The position numbers and the translations under genes are program-made. Source: Streptomyces roseoviridis (GTDB lineage Bacteria > Actinomycetota > Actinomycetes > Streptomycetales > Streptomycetaceae). From it: DNA of 64,000 bases. Location: positions 5,704,001-5,768,000 of the forward strand of contig NZ_BAAAWU010000001.1 of the NCBI RefSeq assembly GCF_039535235.1. Direction: 5' to 3'. The notes beneath the pieces were generated by a model, which was not told where the DNA came from, made no database searches, and saw only the letters and a program-made list of their open reading frames with translations. Positions 44,464 through 52,354 of this stretch are shown here, one piece after another (positions within the stretch are counted from its first letter, which is position 1; every line of letters begins with the position of its first letter).

Positions 44464-44504
44464 CGAGGCCCGTCTCCCTCCGGGGAGGCGGGCCTCGGTC
44501 TTTT
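44464..44504 (+). terminator. rho-independent terminator after rpsA
   Basis: CGAGGCCCGTCTCCC pairs with GGGAGGCGGGCCTCG (one G-T pair) around TCCG, followed by GTCTTTT. One of the few here with a T-run. Confidence 0.9.
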
Positions 44505-44513
44505 CCCGCCGTC

Positions 44514-45464
44514 TCAGGGCGTGACGGCGATGTTCGTCAGCCCGTATCCGCCGGTCACCGTGTTCGAGGAGTGGACCGTGGTCGGGCAGCCGCCGCTGTG
44601 GTTGGTCACGTAGACGGCCAGCCGCTTGGCGCCGGTCGCCCCGGTGAGGTCGGAGCGGTTGCCGCGGAAGACCGTGCCGCATCCCCAGCCGCTCTGCTGC
44701 GTGTGGGTCTCGTAGCCGTTGTTGGTGGTGCCGCGGCCGGTGTTGTTCTCCACGAGGACGCCGTTGCCCTTCACGTCCACCCAGGAGTCGTCGTAGTGGA
44801 CGCCGGTCAGGCCGCTGCCGTCGAAGGTGTTACCGATGATCCGCGCGCCGGTGGTGCCCTCCTTGATGTCGATGTTCTCGCCGCCGACGTCCGGGCCGAT
44901 CACGTTGTTGGTGATCAGCGCGTTGTCGCTGCGGTCGGAGAGGGTGTTCGCGGTGCCGACGTAGACGCCCTCGCCCATCCCGCGGCCGTCGTTGCCGGTG
45001 TCGTAGATCCTCGAGTTCCTGATGACCGCGTTCCGGCTCGAGTTGCGGAAGTGCACGCCCTCCATGTCGAGGTCGTGCACGGTCACCCCGTCGATGACCA
45101 CGCCGTTGGCGGCGTCGGTCATGATCCCCTTCTGGCCGCCGGTCACGGTGACGCCCTGGACCGTCCAGTACGAGGCGCCGTCGAGGTGCAGCCCGTAACC
45201 GCCGCCGGCCTTCAGGACCGCCCGGGAGGAGCCGGTGAGCGTGATCCGGGCCGAGGAGGTGCCCGCGACGGTGGCCTTGAAGTTGCCGCTGTAGGTGCCG
45301 TCCGCCAGGCGGATGGTGTCCCCGGGGCGTGCGTTGGTCAGCGCCGTCTTGAGCTGGGCGGCCGTGGACACCTCGATCGTGGCCGCCGAGGCGGGCGTCG
45401 CCGTGGTCAGGGGCAGGGCGAGCAGGGCGGGGAGCAGGGGCAGAAGCAGCGTTCGGGTGCGCAT
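44514..45464 (-). CDS. secreted right-handed parallel beta-helix protein
   Basis: A 316-residue exported protein. The signal peptide (TLLLPLLPALLALPLTTATPASAA) is followed by a pectate-lyase/chondroitinase-B-like beta-helix: AAQLKTALTNARPGDTIRLADGTYSG, SYWTVQGVTVTGGQKGI, NGVVIDGVTVHDLDMEGVHF, NAVIRNSRIYDTG, NALITNNVIGPDVGGENIDIKEGTTGARIIGNTF (positions about 180-215), with stacked N-x-I/V and G-N rungs. Such folds are typical of polysaccharide lyases, but no catalytic set can be assigned, so the substrate is open. The promoter carries a chitinase-type box, suggesting control by amino-sugar/chitin signals. Confidence 0.85.
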   Translation of the reverse strand: MRTRTLLLPLLPALLALPLTTATPASAATIEVSTAAQLKTALTNARPGDTIRLADGTYSGNFKATVAGTSSARITLTGSSRAVLKAGGGYGLHLDGASYWTVQGVTVTGGQKGIMTDAANGVVIDGVTVHDLDMEGVHFRNSSRNAVIRNSRIYDTGNDGRGMGEGVYVGTANTLSDRSDNALITNNVIGPDVGGENIDIKEGTTGARIIGNTFDGSGLTGVHYDDSWVDVKGNGVLVENNTGRGTTNNGYETHTQQSGWGCGTVFRGNRSDLTGATGAKRLAVYVTNHSGGCPTTVHSSNTVTGGYGLTNIAVTP

Positions 45465-45550
45465 GGGGTGCCTTCCGGTCGGTGCCAGAGGTTCGGAGTG
45501 TTCTCGTATGTGTACGGAGAACGGAATGCTGAACGCGGTGCTGTCCCGTG

Positions 45551-45590
45551 ACGGTAAGGAGCCGCTGTGGGCATGTCAAGGTCTGGACCA
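45551..45590 (-). promoter_or_regulatory. promoter of the beta-helix gene with chitinase-type/DasR-like box
   Basis: On the minus strand: TGGTCCAGACCT (45590-45579), then a perfect -35 TTGACA (45579-45574, sharing its first T), a 17-bp spacer and -10 TACCGT (45556-45551). The box is identical to the 12-bp direct-repeat element I remember from Streptomyces chitinase promoters and resembles the DasR site. GGACCA-C-TGGTCC forms an overlapping palindrome just upstream. The predicted leader is about 80 nt. Confidence 0.7.
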
Positions 45591-45679
45591 GTGGTCCGCC
45601 GCGCGGGAAATCCGTCGGACGGGAATGGTGCCGGGGCGGGCCGCGTTGTCCAAGGAGAACGCGAGGAGGAGCGGAAATC

Positions 45680-46618
45680 GTGCTTGATCCCCAGGATTTG
45701 TACGAATGGGACCAGAAGGGTCTGGCCGTGGTGGACATGGCCCTGGCCCAGGAGTCGGCCGGACTGGTCATGCTCTACCACTTCGACGGCTACATCGACG
45801 CCGGTGAGACCGGCGAGCAGATCGTCGACCGGCTGCTCGACACGCTGCCCCACCAGCTGGTCGCCCGCTTCGACCACGACCGGCTCGTGGACTACCGCGC
45901 CCGCCGCCCCCTGCTGACCTTCCGTCGCGACCGCTGGACGGGGTACGAGACCCCGGCGATCGAGGTGCGGATCGTCCAGGACGCCACCGGTGCGCCCTTC
46001 CTCGTGCTGTCCGGCCCGGAGCCGGACGTCGAGTGGGAGCGGTTCGCCGCCGCCGTGCGCCAGATCGTCGACCGCCTCGGCGTCCGGCTCGCGGTCAACT
46101 TCCACGGCATCCCCATGGGCGTCCCGCACACCCGGCCCGTCGGTCTCACCCCGCACGGCAGCCGCACCGACCTCATGCCCGGCCACCGCAGCCCCTTCGA
46201 CGAGGCCCAGGTGCCCGGCAGTGCCGAGTCCCTCATCGAGTTCCGTCTCACCGAGGCGGGCTACGACACCCTCGGCGTCGCCGCCCACGTCCCGCACTAC
46301 GTCGCCCGCTCCCCGTACCCGGACGCCGCCCTCACCGCGCTCGAAGCCGTCACCGCCGCCACCGGCCTGGTCCTGCCCGGAGTGGCCCACGCGCTGCGCA
46401 CCGAGGCGCGCCGCACCCAGACCGAGATCGACCGTCAGATCGGCGAGGGCGACGAGGAACTGGTCGCGCTCGTCCAGGGTCTGGAGCACCAGTACGACGC
46501 GGTGGCCGGCGCCGAGACCCGCGGCAGCCTGGTCGCCGAGCCCGTCGACCTGCCGTCCGCCGACGAACTCGGCCGCGAGTTCGAGCGCTTCCTCGCCGAG
46601 CGCGAGGGTGACGTCTGA
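45680..46618 (+). CDS. PAC2 family protein
   Basis: A 312-residue cytoplasmic protein of the PAC2 family (relatives of archaeal/eukaryotic proteasome-assembly chaperone 2). Recognisable parts are AGLVMLYHFDGYIDAGETGEQIVDRLL near the N-terminus, FLVLSGPEPDVEWERFAAAV, NFHGIPMGVPHTRPVGLTPHG and VPHYVARSPYPDAALTALEAV. GTG 45680 follows an AGGAGGAGCGG ribosome site. Streptomycetes have a 20S proteasome, so a role in its assembly is conceivable but unproven. coaE follows after 31 bp, apparently with its own promoter. Confidence 0.85.
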   Translation: MLDPQDLYEWDQKGLAVVDMALAQESAGLVMLYHFDGYIDAGETGEQIVDRLLDTLPHQLVARFDHDRLVDYRARRPLLTFRRDRWTGYETPAIEVRIVQDATGAPFLVLSGPEPDVEWERFAAAVRQIVDRLGVRLAVNFHGIPMGVPHTRPVGLTPHGSRTDLMPGHRSPFDEAQVPGSAESLIEFRLTEAGYDTLGVAAHVPHYVARSPYPDAALTALEAVTAATGLVLPGVAHALRTEARRTQTEIDRQIGEGDEELVALVQGLEHQYDAVAGAETRGSLVAEPVDLPSADELGREFERFLAEREGDV

Positions 46619-46636
46619 GGGCCCGGCTACGGGCTC

Positions 46637-46642
46637 TAAGCT
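46637..46642 (+). promoter_or_regulatory. -10 element of coaE (leaderless)
   Basis: TAAGCT ends 7 nt before ATG 46650, with no ribosome-binding site in between. Confidence 0.45.
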
Positions 46643-46649
46643 GCCGCTC

Positions 46650-47255
46650 ATGCTGAAAGTGGGCCTGACCGGCGGCATCGGCGCCGGCAAGAGCGAAGTG
46701 TCCCGGCTGCTCGTCTCGTACGGAGCCGTCCTGATCGACGCCGACCGGATCGCCCGCGAGGTCGTGGAGCCCGGCACCCCCGGCCTCGCGGCCGTCGTCG
46801 CCGCGTTCGGGCCGGAGATCCTCGACGCCGAAGGCGCCCTGGACCGGCCGAAGCTCGGGGCGATCGTCTTCGCCGACCCCGAGCGCCTCGCCGCCCTCAA
46901 CGCCATCGTCCACCCGCTCGTCGGCGCCCGCTCCGCCGAGCTGGAGGCCGAGGCCGGTCCCGACGACGTCGTCGTCCACGACGTGCCCCTGCTCACCGAG
47001 AACGGTCTGGCGCCCCTGTACGACCTGGTCGTCGTCGTGGACGCCTCCCCCGAGACGCAGCTCGACCGTCTCGTCCGGCGGCGCGGCATGACCGAGTCCG
47101 AGGCCCGCGCCCGCATGGCCGCGCAGGCCACCCGCGCCCAGCGACGCGCCGTCGCCGACCTCCTCATCGACAACGACGGGCCGCTGGAGGCGCTGGAGCC
47201 GCAGGTGCGCACCATCTGGGACGAGCTCCGGCAGCGGGCCTCGGACCGCCGCTGA
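46650..47255 (+). CDS. coaE: dephospho-CoA kinase
   Basis: Last enzyme of coenzyme A synthesis, phosphorylating the 3'-OH of dephospho-CoA. The 201-residue protein has the P-loop GLTGGIGAGKSEVSRLL at 6-22, the substrate Asp in VLIDADRIAREVVEPGTPG, VFADPERLAALNAIVHPLV, VVHDVPLLTENGLAPLYDLVVVV and the lid region QLDRLVRRRGMTESEARARMAAQ. The length is the standard single-domain form. Downstream is an 18-bp GC palindrome. Confidence 0.95.
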   Translation: MLKVGLTGGIGAGKSEVSRLLVSYGAVLIDADRIAREVVEPGTPGLAAVVAAFGPEILDAEGALDRPKLGAIVFADPERLAALNAIVHPLVGARSAELEAEAGPDDVVVHDVPLLTENGLAPLYDLVVVVDASPETQLDRLVRRRGMTESEARARMAAQATRAQRRAVADLLIDNDGPLEALEPQVRTIWDELRQRASDRR

Positions 47256-47262
47256 CGCCACG

Positions 47263-47280
47263 CCCGCCGGGCCCGGCGGG
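47263..47280. terminator. short palindrome after coaE
   Basis: CCCGCCGGGCCCGGCGGG, a perfect 18-bp palindrome 8 nt after the coaE stop; a weak candidate terminator. The remaining gap to 47426 holds a GGTAGAGAT that may be part of the next gene's promoter. Confidence 0.4.
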
Positions 47281-47426
47281 AAACGGCCGCAGAGCGGCGC
47301 GTCGCAAGAGGCCCCCGGCGGGGTAGAGATGACGTTCGCGAGGAATCGGCGCACCGGCGCCCTCCCCGCGGAATACGGCCGCCGCGCCCGCTGTTGAACC
47401 GCCGGAGTGAGGGAAGGAAGACCACT

Positions 47427-47798
47427 GTGGCCGAGAGGAACCCGGAAACCCACGTCATCGACTTCCGTGCCGCCGAGCAGCTGCTGGCCGCGCGCGACCC
47501 GCGCGGCGCGGTCAAGCTGCTCGACTCGGTGATCGCCGCCCACCCCGAGAACACCGCCGCCCGGCTGCTGCGCGCCCGTGCCTTCTTCGCCGCCGCTCAA
47601 CTCCGACCCGCCGAGCTGGAATTCGAGCTGGTCCTGGAGAGAGAGCCGGACAACGCGTTCGCGCACTTCGCCCTCGCCCGCACCTACCAGCGCTCCGGCC
47701 GCCCCGAGCAGGCCACCCGCCACTTCCGCCTCGCCGCGGCCCTCGACCCGAAGCCGGAGTACCTCGAAGCGGCCCGCTTCGACAAGCCGGCCGAGTGA
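47427..47798 (+). CDS. tetratricopeptide repeat protein
   Basis: A 123-residue all-helical protein with about three TPR motifs: AAEQLLAARDPRGAVKLLDSVIAAHPEN, AARLLRARAFFAAAQLRPAELEFELVLEREPDN, and AHFALARTYQRSGRPEQATRHFRLAAALDP (each about 34 residues). GTG 47427 has GGAAGGAAG 7 nt upstream. Small cytoplasmic adaptor; partner unknown. It regularly accompanies coaE in streptomycetes (from memory of gene order). Confidence 0.88.
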   Translation: MAERNPETHVIDFRAAEQLLAARDPRGAVKLLDSVIAAHPENTAARLLRARAFFAAAQLRPAELEFELVLEREPDNAFAHFALARTYQRSGRPEQATRHFRLAAALDPKPEYLEAARFDKPAE

Positions 47799-47808
47799 CC
47801 CACCGGCC

Positions 47809-48081
47809 TCAGCGCCGCCCGCGACCCCCGTGATCGGGTTCGTACGGCGGCACGTCCCGCCCCGGCTGCCAGTGCGGGCCCTGCCGCAGGCGGCGGGAGA
47901 CCACGATCAGGTCGACGGCCGCCACCACGAACAGCACCCCGCACGCCGCCGCCCACCCGGCCCGCCCGACCAGCGAGAACGCCGCCGTACCGAAGGCGCC
48001 CCACAGCACCCCCCACAAGCTCAGCCAGAACCTCATCCGCAGCGCACTGCGCGCGGTCGCCGGTTCACTTCCCGTACGCAT
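47809..48081 (-). CDS. DUF6343 family small membrane protein
   Basis: A 90-residue protein with the family opening MRTGSEPATARSALRMRFWLSLWG, two hydrophobic helices (LWGVLWGAFGTAAFSLV and WAAACGVLFVVAAVDLIVV) and a hydrophilic end RRLRQGPHWQPGRDVPPYEP. The start ATG 48081 is chosen by family length; upstream in-frame codons are composition-driven. It converges with the TPR gene, ending 10 nt from it. Function unknown. Confidence 0.8.
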   Translation of the reverse strand: MRTGSEPATARSALRMRFWLSLWGVLWGAFGTAAFSLVGRAGWAAACGVLFVVAAVDLIVVSRRLRQGPHWQPGRDVPPYEPDHGGRGRR

Positions 48082-48205
48082 GACCAGGCATCTCCCGGGC
48101 GAGGCAAACCCTCCGACAGCACTTCCAGCATCCACCCACGACGCACGATCCGAAAGGTCCGCCCGGGGACGCGGGGGACCGTGCACCGAGAGGACGCCGA
48201 CGGGC

Positions 48206-48946
48206 ATGGACGCACACAGGCACACCGGCACGCGGAGCACCCCCCGGCGCAACGGTCACCAGGGCACCGGCCCCGGCCCCATCACCCCGGACGGCTGCGC
48301 CGTCGAGCTCTACCGCAGGCTGTCGGTCGGAAACGAGCCCGACGTGATCGCGGGGGCCGTCCCCGCCGGCGCCACGCTCCTGGAACTGGGCAGCGGCGCG
48401 GGCCGGGTCACCGCTCCCCTCGTCGAACGCGGCTTCGCCGTCACGGCCGTCGACGAGTCGGCGGAGATGCTGGCGGCGGTCGCCGAGCGGGCGCCGGGCG
48501 CCACGACCGTGCACAGCTCCATCGAGGAGCTGCGGCTGCCCCGCCGGTTCGACGCGGTCGTCCTCGGCTCCTTCCTGGTGCACACGGCCGACCACCGGAC
48601 CCGGCAGGCCCTCCTGGAGACCTGTCGGCGGCACGTCAGGGACGACGGGCTCGTCCTGATCCAGCGCGAGGGCGCGGACTACCACGACGACGTGCCCCGG
48701 GAACGCCGCGACCCCGCCGGATACACCGTACGGATCGTGTCGTCGGAACCGATCGGCGACGGCGTCGACCGGGTCTTCGCCGAGTACCTCTTCCCGGACG
48801 CCCGCTGGACGCAGACGTTCCTGTCCCGGCCGCTGTCCCGGGAGGCATTCGAGGCCCGTCTCGCCGAGGCCGGTCTCGCCGTCGGCCGTTATCCGACCGA
48901 CGACGGCACCTGGGCCGTGGCCCGGCCCGTGCCGGTCAGTGGATGA
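48206..48946 (+). CDS. class I SAM-dependent methyltransferase
   Basis: A 246-residue methyltransferase. SAM motif I is TLLELGSGAGRVTAPLVERG, motif II VTAVDESAEMLAAV, then FDAVVLGSFLVHTADH and RRHVRDDGLVLIQREG. Substrate unknown. ATG 48206 is used (GAGAGG about 11 nt upstream); ATG 48080 in the same frame would overlap the divergent DUF6343 start. Its 3' end overlaps the convergent lipoprotein gene by 11 nt. Confidence 0.82.
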   Translation: MDAHRHTGTRSTPRRNGHQGTGPGPITPDGCAVELYRRLSVGNEPDVIAGAVPAGATLLELGSGAGRVTAPLVERGFAVTAVDESAEMLAAVAERAPGATTVHSSIEELRLPRRFDAVVLGSFLVHTADHRTRQALLETCRRHVRDDGLVLIQREGADYHDDVPRERRDPAGYTVRIVSSEPIGDGVDRVFAEYLFPDARWTQTFLSRPLSREAFEARLAEAGLAVGRYPTDDGTWAVARPVPVSG

Positions 48947-49322
48947 CGTCGTAGCTGCGCCAGACCGGGCCGCCCGGCACGATCTGGTCGCCGCTGTTGC
49001 TCGGCAGGTACGTGAACTCCCTGCCCCGGCAGTCCGGCGTCGGGTACAGCCGGATGTCCACCAGCGTGCCGTTCTCGACCTTGTGCGCGCCTTCCCCGGC
49101 CAGCTTGTGGCAGCCCTTCACCGAGGGGCTCGTCACCAGCTCGGCGGCGGCCTCCACCCCCGGCTCCTCCCGCGACTCGTGCCCGGGCTCCTGCCCCGGC
49201 CCGTGCCCCGTCTCGTACGTGATCGTGCCCACCGCGGAGCGACCGAGGTCCGAGCAGCCCGCGACCGCGAGCGAGAGCAGGACGGCCCCGGTGGCGATGG
49301 TCAGACGCCGGTGAAGGGACAT
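48936..49322 (-). CDS. small hypothetical lipoprotein
   Basis: A predicted 128-residue lipoprotein with signal peptide and lipobox LAVAGC (C23), an acidic/His-Gly-rich linker (GHGPGQEPGHESREEPG) and a compact domain with two further Cys (VKGCHKLAGEG and TPDCRGREFTY) likely to form a disulfide. The pattern NGTLVDIRLYPTPDCRG resembles small secreted streptomycete proteins of unknown role. ATG 49322 with AAGGGA upstream. Confidence 0.75.
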   Translation of the reverse strand: MSLHRRLTIATGAVLLSLAVAGCSDLGRSAVGTITYETGHGPGQEPGHESREEPGVEAAAELVTSPSVKGCHKLAGEGAHKVENGTLVDIRLYPTPDCRGREFTYLPSNSGDQIVPGGPVWRSYDVIH

Positions 49323-49510
49323 GGTGGAATCCTCGTCTGTCGTGCGTGGGCGGCCGAAGCCTGTCCCCGCCACCCTGCCGCCTCCCGGACCGGGTGTCGC
49401 GCCCTGTTGCGCCGCCCGGGGGAGGCGGTGCGCGGGCCCGTTGTCAGACCCCACCCGTATGGTCGGAGGTCCAGTCGGAAACCGTCGCGGACCGGGAGGT
49501 GAGCCACGCC

Positions 49511-52354
49511 GTGACCAGCAGCCTGCTCGGCCGTGCCGCCGTCTTCCTGCCCGCCGCCCTGCCCAGGGACGGCCGGGTCGCCTTCTGGTCGCCCGACGGC
49601 GCCGACCCCGCCGCCGGCCTCCCGGCCGGCACCGCCGAGCGGGGCGAGATCACCGTCGTGCGCCGCCACGGCACGGGGGCGCGCGCCCGCACCGCGCCCG
49701 CCGTCCTCATGCCCGTCGGCGAGGCCCTGCCCCACCTCGTCGCCGCACGCCACCACCCGTCCGCCCACCCCGCGGCCGCCTGCTGGGGCGCCGCCGCCCT
49801 GCACGCGCTGCACCTCGTCGCCCGCGGGCGCCTGCTGCCCGGCCTCACCGCCGACGACCACGACGCCTGGCGGGCCGGGCCGCTCGACGCCGACGACATC
49901 GCCCACCTCAGGGCCGTCGCCGCCGCCATGCCGTACGAGGCCCACGCCACGCCCGTGCCCGGCAGCGGCCCGCTCCGGCTCCCCGAGCCCGAGGCGCTGG
50001 TCCGGGCCTTCCTGGACGCCGTCGCCGACACCCTGCCCCGGACCCCCGCGGCGCCCCACGCGGTCGGCGCCCCGTTCGCCGCCCGCGAGCCCCAGCACCT
50101 GCCCCGCGCGCGTGCCTGGGCCGCCGAGGCCGCCGCCGGCATGGACGCGGGCGTCCGCGTCTCGCTCCGCCTCGACCTGTCCGGCTACGAGCTGTTCGAC
50201 ACCTCGGACGACGGCACCGGCGAGGAACGGCAGGCCGCCGCCGCCCTCCTCCAGGTGCACAGCCTCGCCGACCCCACCCTCGTCATCGACGCCGCCGCCC
50301 TCTGGTCCGGGGACGGCGGCGAGCACTTCGGGCCCCGCGCCCGGATCGACGCCGTCCTCGCCCTGCGCCGGGCCGCCCGGGTCTGGCCGCCGCTCGGCCG
50401 CCTCCTGGAGCGGGACGTGCCCGACGTCCTCGCCGTGTCCGAGGACGAGCTGTACGAGCTCCTCGGCCCCGCGGCGGCCCGCCTCGCCGACGCCGGGGTC
50501 GCCGTCCACTGGCCACGGGACCTCGCCCGCTCCCTCAGCGCCTCCGCCGTCGTCCGCCCCGCCCGCACCGCGCCCGGCTCCGCCACCGACGGCACCGCCT
50601 TCTTCGACAGCGAGGAACTGCTCCGCTTCAACTGGCAGCTCGCCCTCGACGGCGACCCCCTCACCGAGCGGGAGATGGACGCACTCGCCGAGGCCCACCG
50701 CCCGGTCGTCCGGCTGCGCGACCAGTGGGTCGTGGTCGACCCCGACCTCGTCCGCAAGGCGCGCAAGCGCGAGCTCGGCCTGCTCGAACCGGTCGACGCG
50801 CTCGCCGTCGCCCTCACCGGCACCGCCGACATCGACGGCGAGACCGTCCCCGCCGTCCCCGTCGGCGCCCTCGCCGCCCTCCGCGACCGGCTCCTCGCCG
50901 GACCCGAGGACGTCCCGCAACCGCCCGGCCTCGACGCCACCCTGCGCGACTACCAGCTGCGCGGCCTCGCCTGGCTCGACCTCATGACCTCCCTCGGCCT
51001 CGGCGGCTGCCTCGCCGACGACATGGGCCTCGGCAAGACCGTCACCCTCATCGCCCTCCACCTGCGCCGCGCCCGCACCGCACCCACCCTCGTCGTCTGC
51101 CCGGCCTCGCTCCTCGGCAACTGGCAGCGCGAGATCCGCCGCTTCGCGCCCGGGGTGCCCGTCCGGCGCTTCCACGGCGCCGACCGCACCCTCGAAGGAC
51201 TCGACGGCGGCTTCGTCCTCACCACCTACGGCACCCTGCGCACCAGCGCGCCCCAGCTCGCCGAGCGGGACTGGGGCATGGTCGTCGCCGACGAGGCCCA
51301 GCACGTCAAGAACCCCTTCTCGGCGACCGCCAAGGCGCTCCGCACCGTCCCCGCCCCCGCCCGGGTCGCCCTCACCGGCACCCCCGTGGAGAACAACCTC
51401 TCCGAGCTGTGGGCGCTGCTCGACTGGACCACGCCCGGACTCCTCGGCCCCCTGAAGGCCTTCCGCTCCCGGCACGCCCGCGCCGTGGAGAACAGCGAGG
51501 AGATCGACAACGAGGAGGCGGTCGAGCGCCTGGCCCGCCTGGTCCGGCCCTTCCTCCTGCGCCGCCGCAAGTCCGACCCCGGCATCGTCCCCGAGCTGCC
51601 GCCCAAAACCGAGTCCGACCACCCCGTCGCCCTCACCCGCGAGCAGGCCTCGCTCTACGAGGCGGTGGTGCGCGAGACGATGGCGCAGATCGAGGGCGCC
51701 GAGGGCATGGCCCGCCGCGGACTGATCATGAAGCTGCTGACCTCGCTCAAGCAGATCTGCAACCACCCCGCCCAGTACCTGAAGGAGCAGGCCCCGCACG
51801 GGGCCGGTACGGTCCGGCTCGCCGGCCGCTCCGGCAAGCTCACCCTCCTCGACGAACTCCTCGACACCATCCTGGCCGAGGACGGCTCCGTCCTCGTCTT
51901 CACCCAGTACGTGTCGATGGCGCGGCTGCTCGCCGACCACCTGGCCGCCCGCGGCATCCCCGCCCAGCTCCTGCACGGGGGCACGCCCGTCGCCGAGCGC
52001 GAGCGCATGGTCGACCGGTTCCAGGCCGGCGAGGTCCCCGTCTTCCTGCTCTCCCTGAAGGCGGCGGGCACCGGCCTCAACCTGACCCGGGCCGGCCACG
52101 TCGTCCACTACGACCGCTGGTGGAACCCGGCCGTCGAGGACCAGGCCACCGACCGCGCCTACCGCATCGGACAGACCCAGCCGGTCCAGGTCCACCGGCT
52201 GATCGCCGAAGGCACCGTCGAGGACAGCATCGCCGAGATGCTGCGGGCCAAGAAGGCCCTCGCCGACGCCGTGCTCGGCTCCGGCGAGGCCGCCCTCACC
52301 GAGCTCACCGACCGCGAACTGGCCGACCTGGTGTCCCTGAGGAGGCCCGCATGA
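49511..52354 (+). CDS. SNF2-family DEAD/DEAH helicase
   Basis: Double-stranded DNA translocase of the Swi2/Snf2 (RapA-like) group, 947 residues. The N-terminal about 470 residues are an Ala/Leu-rich region specific to actinobacterial members. The ATPase core begins DYQLRGLAWLDLM; motif I is LADDMGLGKTVTLIAL (about 500), Ia TLVVCPASLLGNWQREI, motif II VVADEAQHVKN, III ALTGTPVENN, then LLRRRKSDP. The C-terminal helicase lobe has VLVFTQYVSMARLLADHL, FLLSLKAAGTGLNLT, HYDRWWNPAVEDQATDRAYRIGQ. GTG 49511 is preceded by GGGAGGTGA, an almost perfect ribosome site. The stop overlaps the SWIM gene by ATGA. Confidence 0.93.
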   Translation: MTSSLLGRAAVFLPAALPRDGRVAFWSPDGADPAAGLPAGTAERGEITVVRRHGTGARARTAPAVLMPVGEALPHLVAARHHPSAHPAAACWGAAALHALHLVARGRLLPGLTADDHDAWRAGPLDADDIAHLRAVAAAMPYEAHATPVPGSGPLRLPEPEALVRAFLDAVADTLPRTPAAPHAVGAPFAAREPQHLPRARAWAAEAAAGMDAGVRVSLRLDLSGYELFDTSDDGTGEERQAAAALLQVHSLADPTLVIDAAALWSGDGGEHFGPRARIDAVLALRRAARVWPPLGRLLERDVPDVLAVSEDELYELLGPAAARLADAGVAVHWPRDLARSLSASAVVRPARTAPGSATDGTAFFDSEELLRFNWQLALDGDPLTEREMDALAEAHRPVVRLRDQWVVVDPDLVRKARKRELGLLEPVDALAVALTGTADIDGETVPAVPVGALAALRDRLLAGPEDVPQPPGLDATLRDYQLRGLAWLDLMTSLGLGGCLADDMGLGKTVTLIALHLRRARTAPTLVVCPASLLGNWQREIRRFAPGVPVRRFHGADRTLEGLDGGFVLTTYGTLRTSAPQLAERDWGMVVADEAQHVKNPFSATAKALRTVPAPARVALTGTPVENNLSELWALLDWTTPGLLGPLKAFRSRHARAVENSEEIDNEEAVERLARLVRPFLLRRRKSDPGIVPELPPKTESDHPVALTREQASLYEAVVRETMAQIEGAEGMARRGLIMKLLTSLKQICNHPAQYLKEQAPHGAGTVRLAGRSGKLTLLDELLDTILAEDGSVLVFTQYVSMARLLADHLAARGIPAQLLHGGTPVAERERMVDRFQAGEVPVFLLSLKAAGTGLNLTRAGHVVHYDRWWNPAVEDQATDRAYRIGQTQPVQVHRLIAEGTVEDSIAEMLRAKKALADAVLGSGEAALTELTDRELADLVSLRRPA

